From NCBI GenBank assembly GCA_002298885.1, contig DBMK01000244.1, positions 1 through 22,734 on the forward strand: a stretch of 22,734 nucleotides of DNA. The letters are read 5' to 3'. Shown piece by piece: positions 8,816-16,715 of the stretch. The notes under the pieces are model-generated. The model had not been told where the DNA came from and ran no database searches. It saw only the letters and a list, made by a program, of their open reading frames with translations. The stretch is from Anaerolineaceae bacterium UBA700 (GTDB lineage: Bacteria > Chloroflexota > Anaerolineae > Anaerolineales > Anaerolineaceae). The position numbers and the translations under genes were made by a program. The number at the start of each line of letters is the position of its first letter. Positions within the stretch are counted from its first letter, which is position 1.

Positions 8816-8848
8816 AGACTTCCGAAGTCTGAAAGACTTCGGAAGTCT
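8816..8848. terminator. 15-bp hairpin with GAA loop between convergent genes
   Basis: Positions 8816-8830 and 8834-8848 are perfect 15-bp complements with a GAA triloop. Each arm is itself nearly palindromic (AGACTTC..GAAGTCT). It fills the 52-nt gap between the stop of the NqrB-like fusion and the stop of the minus-strand DUF4177-like gene, so it could terminate both. It lacks a clear T run, and the self-similar arms suggest a dispersed repeat used as a terminator. Confidence 0.6.
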
Positions 8849-8859
8849 GGAACATTGTG

Positions 8860-9084
8860 TTATTCGATGGGGCGTTTGAGCAAGAATTTATTCGAAGTAC
8901 CTTCGGCAGCCATGCTGACAATTTCCCATCCGTTTTGGCCCATTTGATTGAGATATTCCACCAGGTTCTGACCTTCAACTTTAAAACCTTTTGTTTTTGC
9001 AACGTACTCGTCATTGACATTGGTCAATACGTAACCAGAATCAGTCGTTAATCCCCTGATGATTGAATATTCCCACTTTTGCAT
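8860..9084 (-). CDS. DUF4177-like small protein
   Basis: A 74-residue soluble protein with the layout of DUF4177: QKWEYSIIRG at the N-terminus, then NLVEYLNQMGQNGWEIVSM and a final FLLKRP. The function of this family is unknown. AGGAG lies 7 nt upstream of the minus-strand ATG, supporting the start. It stands alone, convergent with the flavin operon and divergent from the hdr operon, so context gives no functional clue. Confidence 0.8.
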   Translation of the reverse strand: MQKWEYSIIRGLTTDSGYVLTNVNDEYVAKTKGFKVEGQNLVEYLNQMGQNGWEIVSMAAEGTSNKFLLKRPIE

Positions 9085-9170
9085 TGCATTGCTCCTGTCT
9101 TCGCGGTCAGATATTTTTCGGTGGATTTTATTGAGATGATGCTGTTCTTATTGTAAGCTCATTCAAGATC

Positions 9171-9220
9171 AATGCGCTGTTTTTGGGATGCACAGCGGCC
9201 CCAAAACAGCGCATTTTTTA
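9171..9220 (+). terminator. Terminator-like hairpin with conserved core
   Basis: Positions 9171-9183 pair perfectly with 9203-9215 (13 bp). After one bulged T, GGG at 9185-9187 pairs with CCC at 9200-9202, and a run of T continues on the plus strand (through 9219). The shape is that of an intrinsic terminator reading rightward, yet the nearest plus-strand gene ends 360 nt upstream. Its 31-nt core closely matches that of the hairpin at 19822-19876, so it may belong to a repeat family. Confidence 0.6.
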
Positions 9221-9326
9221 TTCGCGCTCGGGGGCTGGATTGGCGGTCTCGGGACACCCGGCAGGCGCAATGGCGCACCCGAATATTGAGAGGTTACTTT
9301 TAGCAGTTTTTACGGAATAACGTCAA

Positions 9327-9355
9327 TATTCAATCGATGCGATTATGGATATAAT
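9327..9355 (+). promoter_or_regulatory. Candidate promoter of the hdr-mvh operon
   Basis: A perfect TATAAT at 9350-9355 lies in AT-rich DNA upstream of hdrC. A weak -35-like TATTCA at 9327-9332 gives a 17-bp spacer. Transcription would start near 9362, giving a leader of about 140 nt. The evidence is motif and position only. Confidence 0.35.
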
Positions 9356-9486
9356 GATAGGGAAATAAATCACAATCGAAATGAATTGGCCCAACCATAT
9401 AGATTTCGCCTTGCTTCAACTATTGTTGATGACCTGAGCCATCCAAATACGAAACATTTTCATTTTGTTTCTAATTGAATAGATGT

Positions 9487-9493
9487 GAGGAGG
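9487..9493 (+). promoter_or_regulatory. Strong ribosome binding site fixing a TTG start for hdrC
   Basis: GAGGAGG at 9487-9493 ends 6 nt before a TTG at 9500. The alternative in-frame GTG at 9485 would lie in front of this site and encode it as part of the protein (Arg-Arg), so the TTG is the better start. Confidence 0.7.
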
Positions 9494-9499
9494 TGCGCC

Positions 9500-10090
9500 T
9501 TGAGTGATACTTTACAATCCGAGGGAGTGCAAACCAGGCTTAATTTTCTGGAAGAGGTCATGCAGGCCACGCCGGGTGATTCCCGCCTGGAAATGTGTAT
9601 CCAGTGCGGAACGTGTGGCGGTTCCTGTCCATCAAGCCCAGATATGGATCACACCCCGCGAACCATTTTTGCAATGATTCGGGCAGATATGCGAGAAGCC
9701 GTGCTCAGCAGTAACACTGCCTGGTTCTGCATATCGTGTTATTACTGCACAGTGCGCTGCCCACAGGAAGTGCACATCACTGACCTGATGTACACCCTGA
9801 AAAGTATGGCAGTCCGCCAGGGATTTACTCAACCTAACACTCCCTGGTCGGATTGGTCCCTAACCTTCAATGAATACGTTTATAACTATGGCAGGGCGTT
9901 CGAGTTTGGCCTGGCCACCCGGCAAGGTCTGCGCCACACCTCCCTTCTAAAATATCCAAGCCTGGCTCAATTGGGCATGGGGATGCTGACCAAAGGCCGC
10001 ATGAACTTGACCCCCCGCCGTATCGAGGGGTTGGAAGGTCTTCAAAAAATCCTGGACCGGGCAGACCAGATCGAAAAGGAATCGCGATGA
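9500..10090 (+). CDS. hdrC: Heterodisulfide reductase-like subunit C (iron-sulfur protein)
   Basis: A 196-residue electron-transfer subunit with two [4Fe-4S] motifs: CIQCGTCGGSCP (near 33-44) and CISCYYCTVRCP (near 77-88). HdrC carries electrons between the flavin subunit HdrA and the catalytic HdrB. The TTG at 9500 is chosen because GAGGAGG lies 6 nt upstream. The stop overlaps the ATG of hdrB by 4 nt (ATGA). It opens a six-gene operon encoding all HdrABC and MvhADG subunits. In methanogens the partner substrate is CoM-S-S-CoB; a bacterium of this kind would use another acceptor, not identifiable here. Confidence 0.92.
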   Translation: MSDTLQSEGVQTRLNFLEEVMQATPGDSRLEMCIQCGTCGGSCPSSPDMDHTPRTIFAMIRADMREAVLSSNTAWFCISCYYCTVRCPQEVHITDLMYTLKSMAVRQGFTQPNTPWSDWSLTFNEYVYNYGRAFEFGLATRQGLRHTSLLKYPSLAQLGMGMLTKGRMNLTPRRIEGLEGLQKILDRADQIEKESR

Positions 10091-11106
10091 AAAAATACCT
10101 GTTCTTTCCAGGCTGCTCGCTCGAACGAAATGCCCGTTCATATTACGACTCCATCATGGCCATCCGGGACGATCTGGACATTGAATTCGAAGAGATCCAG
10201 GATTACAACTGCTGCGGTGCAACCGAGTACACCTCCATCCACCGCCTGGGATCATTTGCCTTGTTGGGCCGTAACCTGGCTCTGGCCGAAAAACAGTCAA
10301 ACGGCACCCACACGATGACTGTCCCTTGCAGTGCCTGCTATTTGAATCTTTCCAAGACCGAGCATTATCTCCGGACCGATGCCCACCTGGCAGGCCAGGT
10401 GAACCAGGCTTTGGAAGCCGGGGGCCTGCATTACAACCCGGGCACGCTGGACATACGCCACATGCTGGACGTCATCTTCAATGACGTGGGGATCGATGCG
10501 ATCAAAAGTAAAGTCGTTCACCCGCTGACGGGATTGCGGGTGGCCTCCTATTACGGTTGCATGATCATCCGTCCCGATTACGAAAACCGTTTTCCCGATC
10601 CTGAATACCCCGACCTGTTGGAACAGCTTATGTTAGCCCTGGGCGCCGAAGTGATTGACTATCCGCTGCGGGCGCACTGCTGCAGCGGACATATGCCCTC
10701 AATTAGCGCACCCGTCGCATATGAGCTGATCCGCCGCTTGATCCACACCGCAGATGAATATAAGGCAGATGTCCTCGTCACCCTATGCCCGATGTGCCAA
10801 CTGAATCTGGATGCTTACCAGCCGGATATGAACCGCCATTTCAATACGAATTATCATGTGCCGATCCTGTACTTCACCCAATTGATGGGTCTGGCGTTTG
10901 GAAAATCTGCCAAGGAGCTGGGGATCGGGAAAGAATTTATTGATGCGCGAACCGCGCTGGCTCGAATTGGGATTGAGGTGCCGCCCGCGGAGCCCGCTCC
11001 TGAAGAACGCCGCCCGCGCAAGAAAGAGGAAGGACTGCCAATGCCGAAAATGCCTGCCAGGACCAGATCTTCTTCCCGCCAGGGTGGAAAGGAAGAGGTG
11101 AAATAA
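10087..11106 (+). CDS. hdrB: Heterodisulfide reductase-like subunit B (two CCG domains)
   Basis: A 339-residue protein with two complete Cys-rich CCG modules. The first is Cys10, Cys42-Cys43, Cys81 and Cys84; the second is Cys158, Cys198-Cys199, Cys234 and Cys237. Spacing fits the CX31-39CCX34-37CXXC rule for the unusual non-cubane [4Fe-4S] clusters that reduce disulfides in methanogen HdrB, so both cluster sites look intact. The C-terminal 40 or so residues form a Pro/Arg/Lys/Glu-rich tail that I do not expect in classical HdrB and that looks disordered. It overlaps hdrC by 4 nt and hdrA by 1 nt. The electron acceptor is unknown; a disulfide or another reductive substrate is possible. Confidence 0.92.
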   Translation: MKKYLFFPGCSLERNARSYYDSIMAIRDDLDIEFEEIQDYNCCGATEYTSIHRLGSFALLGRNLALAEKQSNGTHTMTVPCSACYLNLSKTEHYLRTDAHLAGQVNQALEAGGLHYNPGTLDIRHMLDVIFNDVGIDAIKSKVVHPLTGLRVASYYGCMIIRPDYENRFPDPEYPDLLEQLMLALGAEVIDYPLRAHCCSGHMPSISAPVAYELIRRLIHTADEYKADVLVTLCPMCQLNLDAYQPDMNRHFNTNYHVPILYFTQLMGLAFGKSAKELGIGKEFIDARTALARIGIEVPPAEPAPEERRPRKKEEGLPMPKMPARTRSSSRQGGKEEVK

Positions 11107-13145
11107 TGGCCGACCAAAACAATCCCCAAAAATCGCAGGAGCGGATTGGCGTTTATGTGTGTCATTGTGGCAGCAACATCGCCGGCACCGTGGACGTCGA
11201 AGAAGTGCATCGCTGGGCAGGCGAGCAGCTCAAGCAAGACGGCGTTGTGGTGGCGCGCGATTATAAGTTCATGTGCTCCAGCCTGGGGCAGGAATTAATC
11301 GAGAAGGATATTAAAAATGAGGGGTTGACACGGGTGGTCGTGGCGGCCTGCTCGCCGCACCTGCACGAGGCCACCTTCCGGGAAGCCACCAAACATGGCG
11401 GCTTAAACCCTTACCTGTGTGAATTGGTGTCTATCCGCGAGCAGGTTTCCTGGGTGCATTCGGATAAACAAAAAGCCACCGAGAAAGCCAAGGCAGTGGT
11501 CGCAGGCGGCGTAAAACGGGTTAGCCATAATGTACCCCTCGAGCCGATGCGCGTACCCATCCATCCTGACGTTCTCGTCGTAGGCGGAGGAGTCACCGGC
11601 ATCCAGGCCGCCCTCGAGCTTGCCAATGGCGGCAAGCACGTCTACCTGGTCGAGCGAGATTCCACCATCGGGGGGCACATGGCTCAGCTCGATAAAACCT
11701 TTCCCACCCTGGACTGCTCGGCTTGCATCCTGACCCCGCGCATGGTCAGCGCCGGAAATCACCCCAACATCACCTTGCTCACCTGGAGTGAGGTCACTGA
11801 TGTTAGCGGCTACGTTGGCAATTTCACCGTCACGATTCGCAAGAAAGCCCGCTACATCAATACCGACCTGTGCACCGGCTGCGGAGTTTGCTCGGAAAAA
11901 TGTCCGAAGAAAGTCATCGACGACAATTTCGAGGCCGGGCTCGGCTATCGTAAAGCGGTCTATACCGCCTTCCCGCAGGCTGTGCCCAAATACCCCGTGA
12001 TTGACGTGGAAAACTGTACCTATTTCCTGAAGGGCACCTGCAAGGCCTGCGAAAGATTCTGCCCGCCCGGCGCGATTGATTTTACCCAAAAAGATGAGTT
12101 CATCACCGTCCCGGTCGGAAACATTATCCTGGCGACTGGCTACCAGACCTTCGATCCCCGCCGGATCCCACAGTATGGCTATGGCCGCCTGGCAAACGTG
12201 TTTACCAGCATGGAGTTCGAGCGGCTTTCCAACTCCGCTGGTCCGACCGGCGGGAAGGTCGTCTTAAGGGATGGCAAGACGACGCCAAAGGCTGTGGGGA
12301 TTGTCCACTGTGTGGGCAGCCGTGATCGCAAATACAACAACTACTGCTCAGCTATTTGCTGTATGCAGAGCCTCAAGTTCGCTCATATTGTCAAGGAACG
12401 CACCGGCGCCGATGTGTACGAGTTCTATATCGACATGCGCACCCCCGGTAAGAGCTACGACGAGTTCTACCAACGCAACCTGGAGGAAGGGGTACTGTTC
12501 GTCCGCGGCCGTGTGGCCGAAGTGACCGACGCGGCACGCCTGCCCGGGGAAGAGGGCAAGCTGATCATTCAGGCTGAGGACACCCTGGTCGGTAAACAGC
12601 GCCGCATCCCGGTGGATATGGTCATTCTTTCTACGGCGCTTGAACCGCGCTCCGATTATGAAGAAGTGGGCAAGTTATTCGGCATCTCCTGCAGTACGGA
12701 TGGCTGGTTCATCGAGCGGCACGTAAAATTGGACCCGGTAGCCACGATGACCGAAGGTGTCTTCATCGCCGGATGTGCCGTCGGTCCGAAAGATGTTCCT
12801 GCCAGTGTATCCCAGGGGTCTGCTGTTGCGGCCAGAGTATTTCAATACATCCAACAGGGTGAGATCGCCCTCGAGCCCTATCGGGCTACCATCGATCAAG
12901 AAAAATGTTCTGGCTGCCGCATTTGCAATGACATGTGCCCCTTCCACGCCATTCTGTTCCATGAGGACCTGATGGTTTCCGAGGTCAACCCGGCGCTGTG
13001 CCAGGGTTGTGGCACCTGTGTGGCTGCTTGCCCGGCTGGAGCGATTGCCGGATCGGGCTTCAGTGACGAGCAGATCCTGGCCCAAATCGAAGGGCTTATG
13101 CTGATTGACCAGGAACAGGCGCTACCGGCCGAGGCTGGTTTATAA
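11106..13145 (+). CDS. hdrA: Heterodisulfide reductase-like subunit A (FAD, iron-sulfur)
   Basis: A 679-residue flavoprotein, the normal size for HdrA. Seen in order: N-terminal CHCG (Cys19, Cys21), FAD-binding VVGGGVTGIQAALELA and GGHMAQLDKTFP (about 155-200), DCSAC (near 202), CTGCGVCSEKCP (near 256), a CTYFLKGTCKACERFCP segment (near 304), and two C-terminal [4Fe-4S] motifs, CSGCRICNDMCP (near 601) and CQGCGTCVAACP (near 632). In HdrABC-MvhADG complexes this FAD is the site of electron bifurcation, sending one electron to ferredoxin and one to HdrB. The ATG overlaps the hdrB stop (TAATG). Confidence 0.95.
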   Translation: MADQNNPQKSQERIGVYVCHCGSNIAGTVDVEEVHRWAGEQLKQDGVVVARDYKFMCSSLGQELIEKDIKNEGLTRVVVAACSPHLHEATFREATKHGGLNPYLCELVSIREQVSWVHSDKQKATEKAKAVVAGGVKRVSHNVPLEPMRVPIHPDVLVVGGGVTGIQAALELANGGKHVYLVERDSTIGGHMAQLDKTFPTLDCSACILTPRMVSAGNHPNITLLTWSEVTDVSGYVGNFTVTIRKKARYINTDLCTGCGVCSEKCPKKVIDDNFEAGLGYRKAVYTAFPQAVPKYPVIDVENCTYFLKGTCKACERFCPPGAIDFTQKDEFITVPVGNIILATGYQTFDPRRIPQYGYGRLANVFTSMEFERLSNSAGPTGGKVVLRDGKTTPKAVGIVHCVGSRDRKYNNYCSAICCMQSLKFAHIVKERTGADVYEFYIDMRTPGKSYDEFYQRNLEEGVLFVRGRVAEVTDAARLPGEEGKLIIQAEDTLVGKQRRIPVDMVILSTALEPRSDYEEVGKLFGISCSTDGWFIERHVKLDPVATMTEGVFIAGCAVGPKDVPASVSQGSAVAARVFQYIQQGEIALEPYRATIDQEKCSGCRICNDMCPFHAILFHEDLMVSEVNPALCQGCGTCVAACPAGAIAGSGFSDEQILAQIEGLMLIDQEQALPAEAGL

Positions 13146-13163
13146 GGAGCTGAGGAGCTGATT

Positions 13164-13658
13164 ATGGAACCCACGAAAACCAATTCACCTTTTGAGCCTG
13201 TAATCATCGGGTTTACCTGTAACTGGTGCAGCTACCGGGCCGCGGATATGGCAGGGATGGCGCGCATGAAATATCCCACCAACATTCGCCTGATTCGGGT
13301 GATGTGCTCCGGTCGGATGGACCCGCTGTTCGTGCTCAAGGCTTTTGCCTCCGGAGCCGACGGCGTCTTGATCACCGGCTGCCATCCGGGTGACTGCCAT
13401 TATATTGAGCAAAACTATAAGGCCCTGCGCCGTTTCCTGCTGATGCAGAGGACATTGGATCAGATGGGGATCGAGCCGGGCCGTCTCAAGCTGATCTGGG
13501 CCAGTGCGTCGGAAGGAGCGAAGTTCACCGACGAAGTCATTAAAATCATCGACGAAGTGCGCCTGCTGGGGCAGCTCAACTGGCCGGCCGGGCAGGAGAT
13601 GGAAAAGCTCCCCGATTCGATCCTCGACGGAGAGACCGTAATGGAGGAGGCGGCATGA
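13164..13658 (+). CDS. mvhD: F420-non-reducing hydrogenase iron-sulfur subunit D
   Basis: A 164-residue [2Fe-2S] protein that links the hydrogenase to HdrA. Conserved cysteines are Cys19 and Cys22 (CNWC), Cys48 (MCSG), Cys73 and Cys78 (GCHPGDC), as expected for the family. GAGGAG lies 6 nt before the ATG. It starts 18 nt after hdrA and overlaps mvhG by 4 nt. Its placement between hdrA and the hydrogenase subunits matches its bridging role. Confidence 0.93.
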   Translation: MEPTKTNSPFEPVIIGFTCNWCSYRAADMAGMARMKYPTNIRLIRVMCSGRMDPLFVLKAFASGADGVLITGCHPGDCHYIEQNYKALRRFLLMQRTLDQMGIEPGRLKLIWASASEGAKFTDEVIKIIDEVRLLGQLNWPAGQEMEKLPDSILDGETVMEEAA

Positions 13659-14674
13659 CCACAAACGCTAAACCGAAATTTGGCATGTATTGGGCCTCTG
13701 CCTGCGGGGGCTGTGAGATCGCCGTCCTGAACATTCACGAAAAGTTGCTGGAGGTGGACGCAGCCTTCGAAGTGGTATTTTGGCCGGTGGCCATGGACGC
13801 AAAGGTCAAAGATGTCGAAGCGCTGCCGGATCAATCCATCACCTTGACGCTCTTCAACGGCGCCATGCGCACGAATGAAAATGTGGAGATGGCCCACCTG
13901 ATGCGGCGGAAGTCGCAGATCATGGTCGCGTTCGGTTCCTGTGCCTGCGAGGGCTGCATCCCGGGACTGGCTAACCTTTCATCCATCCAGTCAATGCTCG
14001 ATTACAGCTATTCTGATAGCCCAACCACTGAAAACCCTCAAAACATCCGCCCTCAAGCGAATTGGGAAGCTCCAGAAGGCAGGCTTCATCTCCCATCTCT
14101 GTATCCCGTACTGCGGACGCTCGACCAGGTCGTCCCGGTGGATTATTACATGCCGGGCTGCCCGCCAGAATCGAACCAGATCGCGGCGGTCATCGACCTG
14201 GTGGTCCAGGCGCTGCAAGGCCAGGGTGCTTTACCGGCGCGCGGCACGACCATCGGCGCCGGTCTGTCGACCGTTTGTGACGAATGTCCCCGCACGCGCA
14301 ATGTAAAACAGGTTCGCAAGTTCATGCGGGTACAAAATGTGCAGGAGATCGATCCGGCTCTCTGCCTGTTGGAACAGGGCATCCCGTGCAATGGCCCTGC
14401 CACGCGCAGCGGCTGCGGCGCGCTCTGTCCGAATGCCTCAGCACAGTGCGTGGGCTGCTACGGCCCGGCTGACGGCGTGATCGATTACGGAGCTCGCCTG
14501 ATGTCGGCATTTGCTTCGGTGATCGACAGTAACGATCCGGTGGAAATCGGGCACATTCTGGATGGTATTCCCGACCCGGCCGGCCAATTCTACCGCTTCA
14601 ACCTGGCCAAGTCTTTGCTGCGGGCCAGCAAGCAGGCCTGGAATGGGTATGATGGGCCAAAGGAGGACAAATGA
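13655..14674 (+). CDS. mvhG: F420-non-reducing hydrogenase small subunit
   Basis: The 339-residue small subunit of a group 3 [NiFe] hydrogenase. Proximal cluster ligands are seen in CGGC (Cys17, Cys20), GSCACEGC (Cys96-101) and MPGCPP (near 169). Additional cysteines in CDECP and in the C-terminal CGALCP...CVGC segment fit the medial and distal clusters of MvhG-type subunits. It passes electrons from the NiFe site to MvhD. It has no Tat signal, consistent with a cytoplasmic enzyme. It overlaps mvhD and mvhA by 4 nt each, so expression is tightly coupled. Confidence 0.93.
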   Translation: MTTNAKPKFGMYWASACGGCEIAVLNIHEKLLEVDAAFEVVFWPVAMDAKVKDVEALPDQSITLTLFNGAMRTNENVEMAHLMRRKSQIMVAFGSCACEGCIPGLANLSSIQSMLDYSYSDSPTTENPQNIRPQANWEAPEGRLHLPSLYPVLRTLDQVVPVDYYMPGCPPESNQIAAVIDLVVQALQGQGALPARGTTIGAGLSTVCDECPRTRNVKQVRKFMRVQNVQEIDPALCLLEQGIPCNGPATRSGCGALCPNASAQCVGCYGPADGVIDYGARLMSAFASVIDSNDPVEIGHILDGIPDPAGQFYRFNLAKSLLRASKQAWNGYDGPKEDK

Positions 14675-16140
14675 ACCAACGAATCACGATTGATCCCATT
14701 ACCAGGCTGGAGGGACACGGCAAGATCGAGATTTTTCTCGACGAGCAGGGTGAGGTTGCCAACACGTATTTTCAGATCCCTGAGCTGCGCGGATTTGAGC
14801 GCTTTTGCGTAGGCCGCCCGATAGAAGACATGCCCATCCTGGTAAACCGCATTTGTGGGGTTTGCCCTGAGGCGCACCACATGGCGGCCGCTAAAGCCGC
14901 TGACGCGGTTTATCATGTCACCATTCCTTCTGCGGCCAGGAAACTGCGCGAGCTCCTTTACAGCGCTTTTTACTTCACCGATCACACTACCCATTTCTAT
15001 GCGCTGGGAGGTCCCGATTTTATCATGGGGCCAGATTCGCCGGTTGCAGAGCGCAACATACTGGGTGTAATCCACAAGGTTGGGCAAGAGATCGCTGGTA
15101 AAGTCATCCAGGCGCGAAAATACGGGCACAGCGTGGTCGAAATAATCGGTGGACGCAAGGTGCATCCGTGTACCTCCATTCCTGGCGGCATGACCAAGGG
15201 CATCACCGAGGAACAGCGCCTGGAAATTGAGGCAATGGGTCACTGGGCGGTCGATTTCGCCCAGTTTAGCCTCAAACTATTCAATGATATTGTCATGGGC
15301 AACCCGGCCTATGTCGATATGATCCTGGGAGATGCGTATTCCCACCATACCTATTCCATCGGCACCGTCGACGAAAATAACAAGGTCAATTTCTATGACG
15401 GCCAGGTCAGCGTGGTGGACCCGGAGGGAAACCGCATTGGGAAGTACGCCGGCGCCGAGTACATGGACTGGATCGCCGAGCGGGTGGAGCCCTGGACATA
15501 CCTGAAATTCCCCTATCTGAAAGAGATCGGGTGGAAGGGCTTTGTGGACGGCAAAGATTCCGGGGTTTATATGGCCACCCCGCTTTCGCGGCTGAACGCT
15601 TCGGACGGAATGGCCACGCCAAGGGCGCAGGAGGAATACGAGCGCTTCTATACTGCGCTGGGCGGAAAACCCGTCCACCAACGCCTGGCCATTCATTGGG
15701 CGCGTCTGGTGGAGCTTCTCTACGCCGCCGAGCGCTGGGTGGAGCTGGCCACCGACCCCGAAATCACCTCCGATAAGTTCCACACTGTGCCAACCGAAAA
15801 GCCAACGGAAGGTGTGGGGATCGTCGAGGCGCCGCGCGGCACGCTCACTCACCACTATTGGACAGATGAACGCGGAGTGGTTACGAAGGTGAACTTGATC
15901 GTGGGCACCACCAACAACTATGCTCCGATCAGTATGTCGGTCAACAAAGCAGCCCGCAGCCTGATCCACAACGGCACGATCGTCACCGAGGGATTGCTCA
16001 ACCGAATCGAGATGGCCTTCAGGGCCTACGATCCCTGCTTCGGCTGCGCCACCCATTCCCTCCCCGGACAAATGCCCTTGCAGTTGAACATATACAATGC
16101 CCGTGGTGAAGTGGTAGACGTATTGCGGCAGTATTGTTAA
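14671..16140 (+). CDS. mvhA: F420-non-reducing hydrogenase large subunit ([NiFe])
   Basis: The 489-residue catalytic subunit that oxidises or evolves H2. Both NiFe-binding pairs are intact: RICGVC (Cys62, Cys65) and DPCFGC (Cys456, Cys459), with His462 just after. A 27-residue tail follows His462, the usual place where a maturation endopeptidase cuts, so a HycI/HyaD-like protease and Hyp proteins must be encoded elsewhere; none is in this window. It is the last member of the six-gene hdr-mvh run, overlapping mvhG by 4 nt. It fits group 3c hydrogenases that work with HdrABC. Confidence 0.95.
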   Translation: MNQRITIDPITRLEGHGKIEIFLDEQGEVANTYFQIPELRGFERFCVGRPIEDMPILVNRICGVCPEAHHMAAAKAADAVYHVTIPSAARKLRELLYSAFYFTDHTTHFYALGGPDFIMGPDSPVAERNILGVIHKVGQEIAGKVIQARKYGHSVVEIIGGRKVHPCTSIPGGMTKGITEEQRLEIEAMGHWAVDFAQFSLKLFNDIVMGNPAYVDMILGDAYSHHTYSIGTVDENNKVNFYDGQVSVVDPEGNRIGKYAGAEYMDWIAERVEPWTYLKFPYLKEIGWKGFVDGKDSGVYMATPLSRLNASDGMATPRAQEEYERFYTALGGKPVHQRLAIHWARLVELLYAAERWVELATDPEITSDKFHTVPTEKPTEGVGIVEAPRGTLTHHYWTDERGVVTKVNLIVGTTNNYAPISMSVNKAARSLIHNGTIVTEGLLNRIEMAFRAYDPCFGCATHSLPGQMPLQLNIYNARGEVVDVLRQYC

Positions 16141-16210
16141 CTTTTCTACCAGCTTAGAAGTCGCTGGTGTTCAAATAGGAAATCCGCTGGTCGATCAGGA
16201 GGAGTGGACT

Positions 16211-16684
16211 ATGGTTTCACCTGAAATGCTTCGAAGGTACCCGTTTTTTGTAGACATGGACGATGCCTGGATTAAGGCCATTGCCATGATCTCTGATGAG
16301 GTTTCAACCAAGCCCGGTGATGTGCTGTACGAAACCGGGACTCCCAGCGATAAATTGTTCCTGCTGATGGAAGGCAACGTTGAAATCTACTTGCAGATTA
16401 AGGACAGCGGCGATCCAACTTTCCAAAAAGAGTTCTACGTGGACGACATCAATCCGGGAGAGGCATTTGGCCTCAGTTCCCTGGGAGAGACTCACAATCA
16501 TTCTAGCTCCACAAAGGTGAGCCGAGCCGGAAAAGTGCTGCGCATCGATGCCAGCGGATTGAGCGAGCTGTGCGATGCGAATCCTCTCCTGGGTTACAAA
16601 ATGATGAAGCAGTTCGCCAAAACCGCTCTAGAACGACTGGAGTTAACCCGCGTCCTGCTCGCTGCTGCACGCGGAGCTGCCTGA
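16211..16684 (+). CDS. Cyclic nucleotide-binding-like domain protein (no HTH)
   Basis: A 157-residue protein made almost only of a CRP-type sensor fold: RRYPFF at the start, PGDVLYETGTPSDKLFLLMEGNVEIY (split here only by description of the beta-roll), then NPGEAFGLSSL in place of the phosphate-binding cassette. The Arg that normally contacts the cyclic nucleotide phosphate is not seen (SSSTKVS follows), so the ligand may differ or be absent. There is no DNA-binding helix-turn-helix after the long C-terminal helix. AGGAGGAG lies 6 nt before the ATG, 70 nt after mvhA, so it probably belongs to the hydrogenase operon and may act as a regulatory or assembly partner. That role is inference from position. 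Confidence 0.8.
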   Translation: MVSPEMLRRYPFFVDMDDAWIKAIAMISDEVSTKPGDVLYETGTPSDKLFLLMEGNVEIYLQIKDSGDPTFQKEFYVDDINPGEAFGLSSLGETHNHSSSTKVSRAGKVLRIDASGLSELCDANPLLGYKMMKQFAKTALERLELTRVLLAAARGAA

Positions 16685-16715
16685 GACAAGAAACGAAAAT
16701 CAGCTTAATAAGAGA

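Larger units (their letters stand above)
9085..9499. other. Gene-free region between the DUF4177-like gene and hdrC
   Basis: About 415 nt with no credible reading frame. It holds a terminator-like hairpin (9171-9220), a GC-rich stretch (about 9222-9290), then AT-rich DNA with a TATAAT at 9350-9355 that probably belongs to the hdr promoter, and the ribosome site of hdrC. Nothing else was recognised. Confidence 0.6.

Noticed and set aside
8286..9020. 244-residue minus-strand frame spanning the end of the NqrB-like fusion and the DUF4177-like gene
   Set aside because: It crosses two genes and the terminator hairpin, and has no family resemblance; the DUF4177-like frame has a good ribosome site and known signature.
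9221..9349. Riboswitch or small RNA in the GC-rich part of the region before hdrC
   Set aside because: Only short, weak complementary stretches were seen and no known riboswitch signature; not supportable.
9485..9499. GTG start for hdrC at 9485
   Set aside because: The ribosome site GAGGAGG would lie inside the coding sequence; the TTG at 9500 has ideal spacing to it.
15277..16071. 264-residue minus-strand frame inside mvhA
   Set aside because: Shadow of a highly conserved hydrogenase gene; no recognisable fold.
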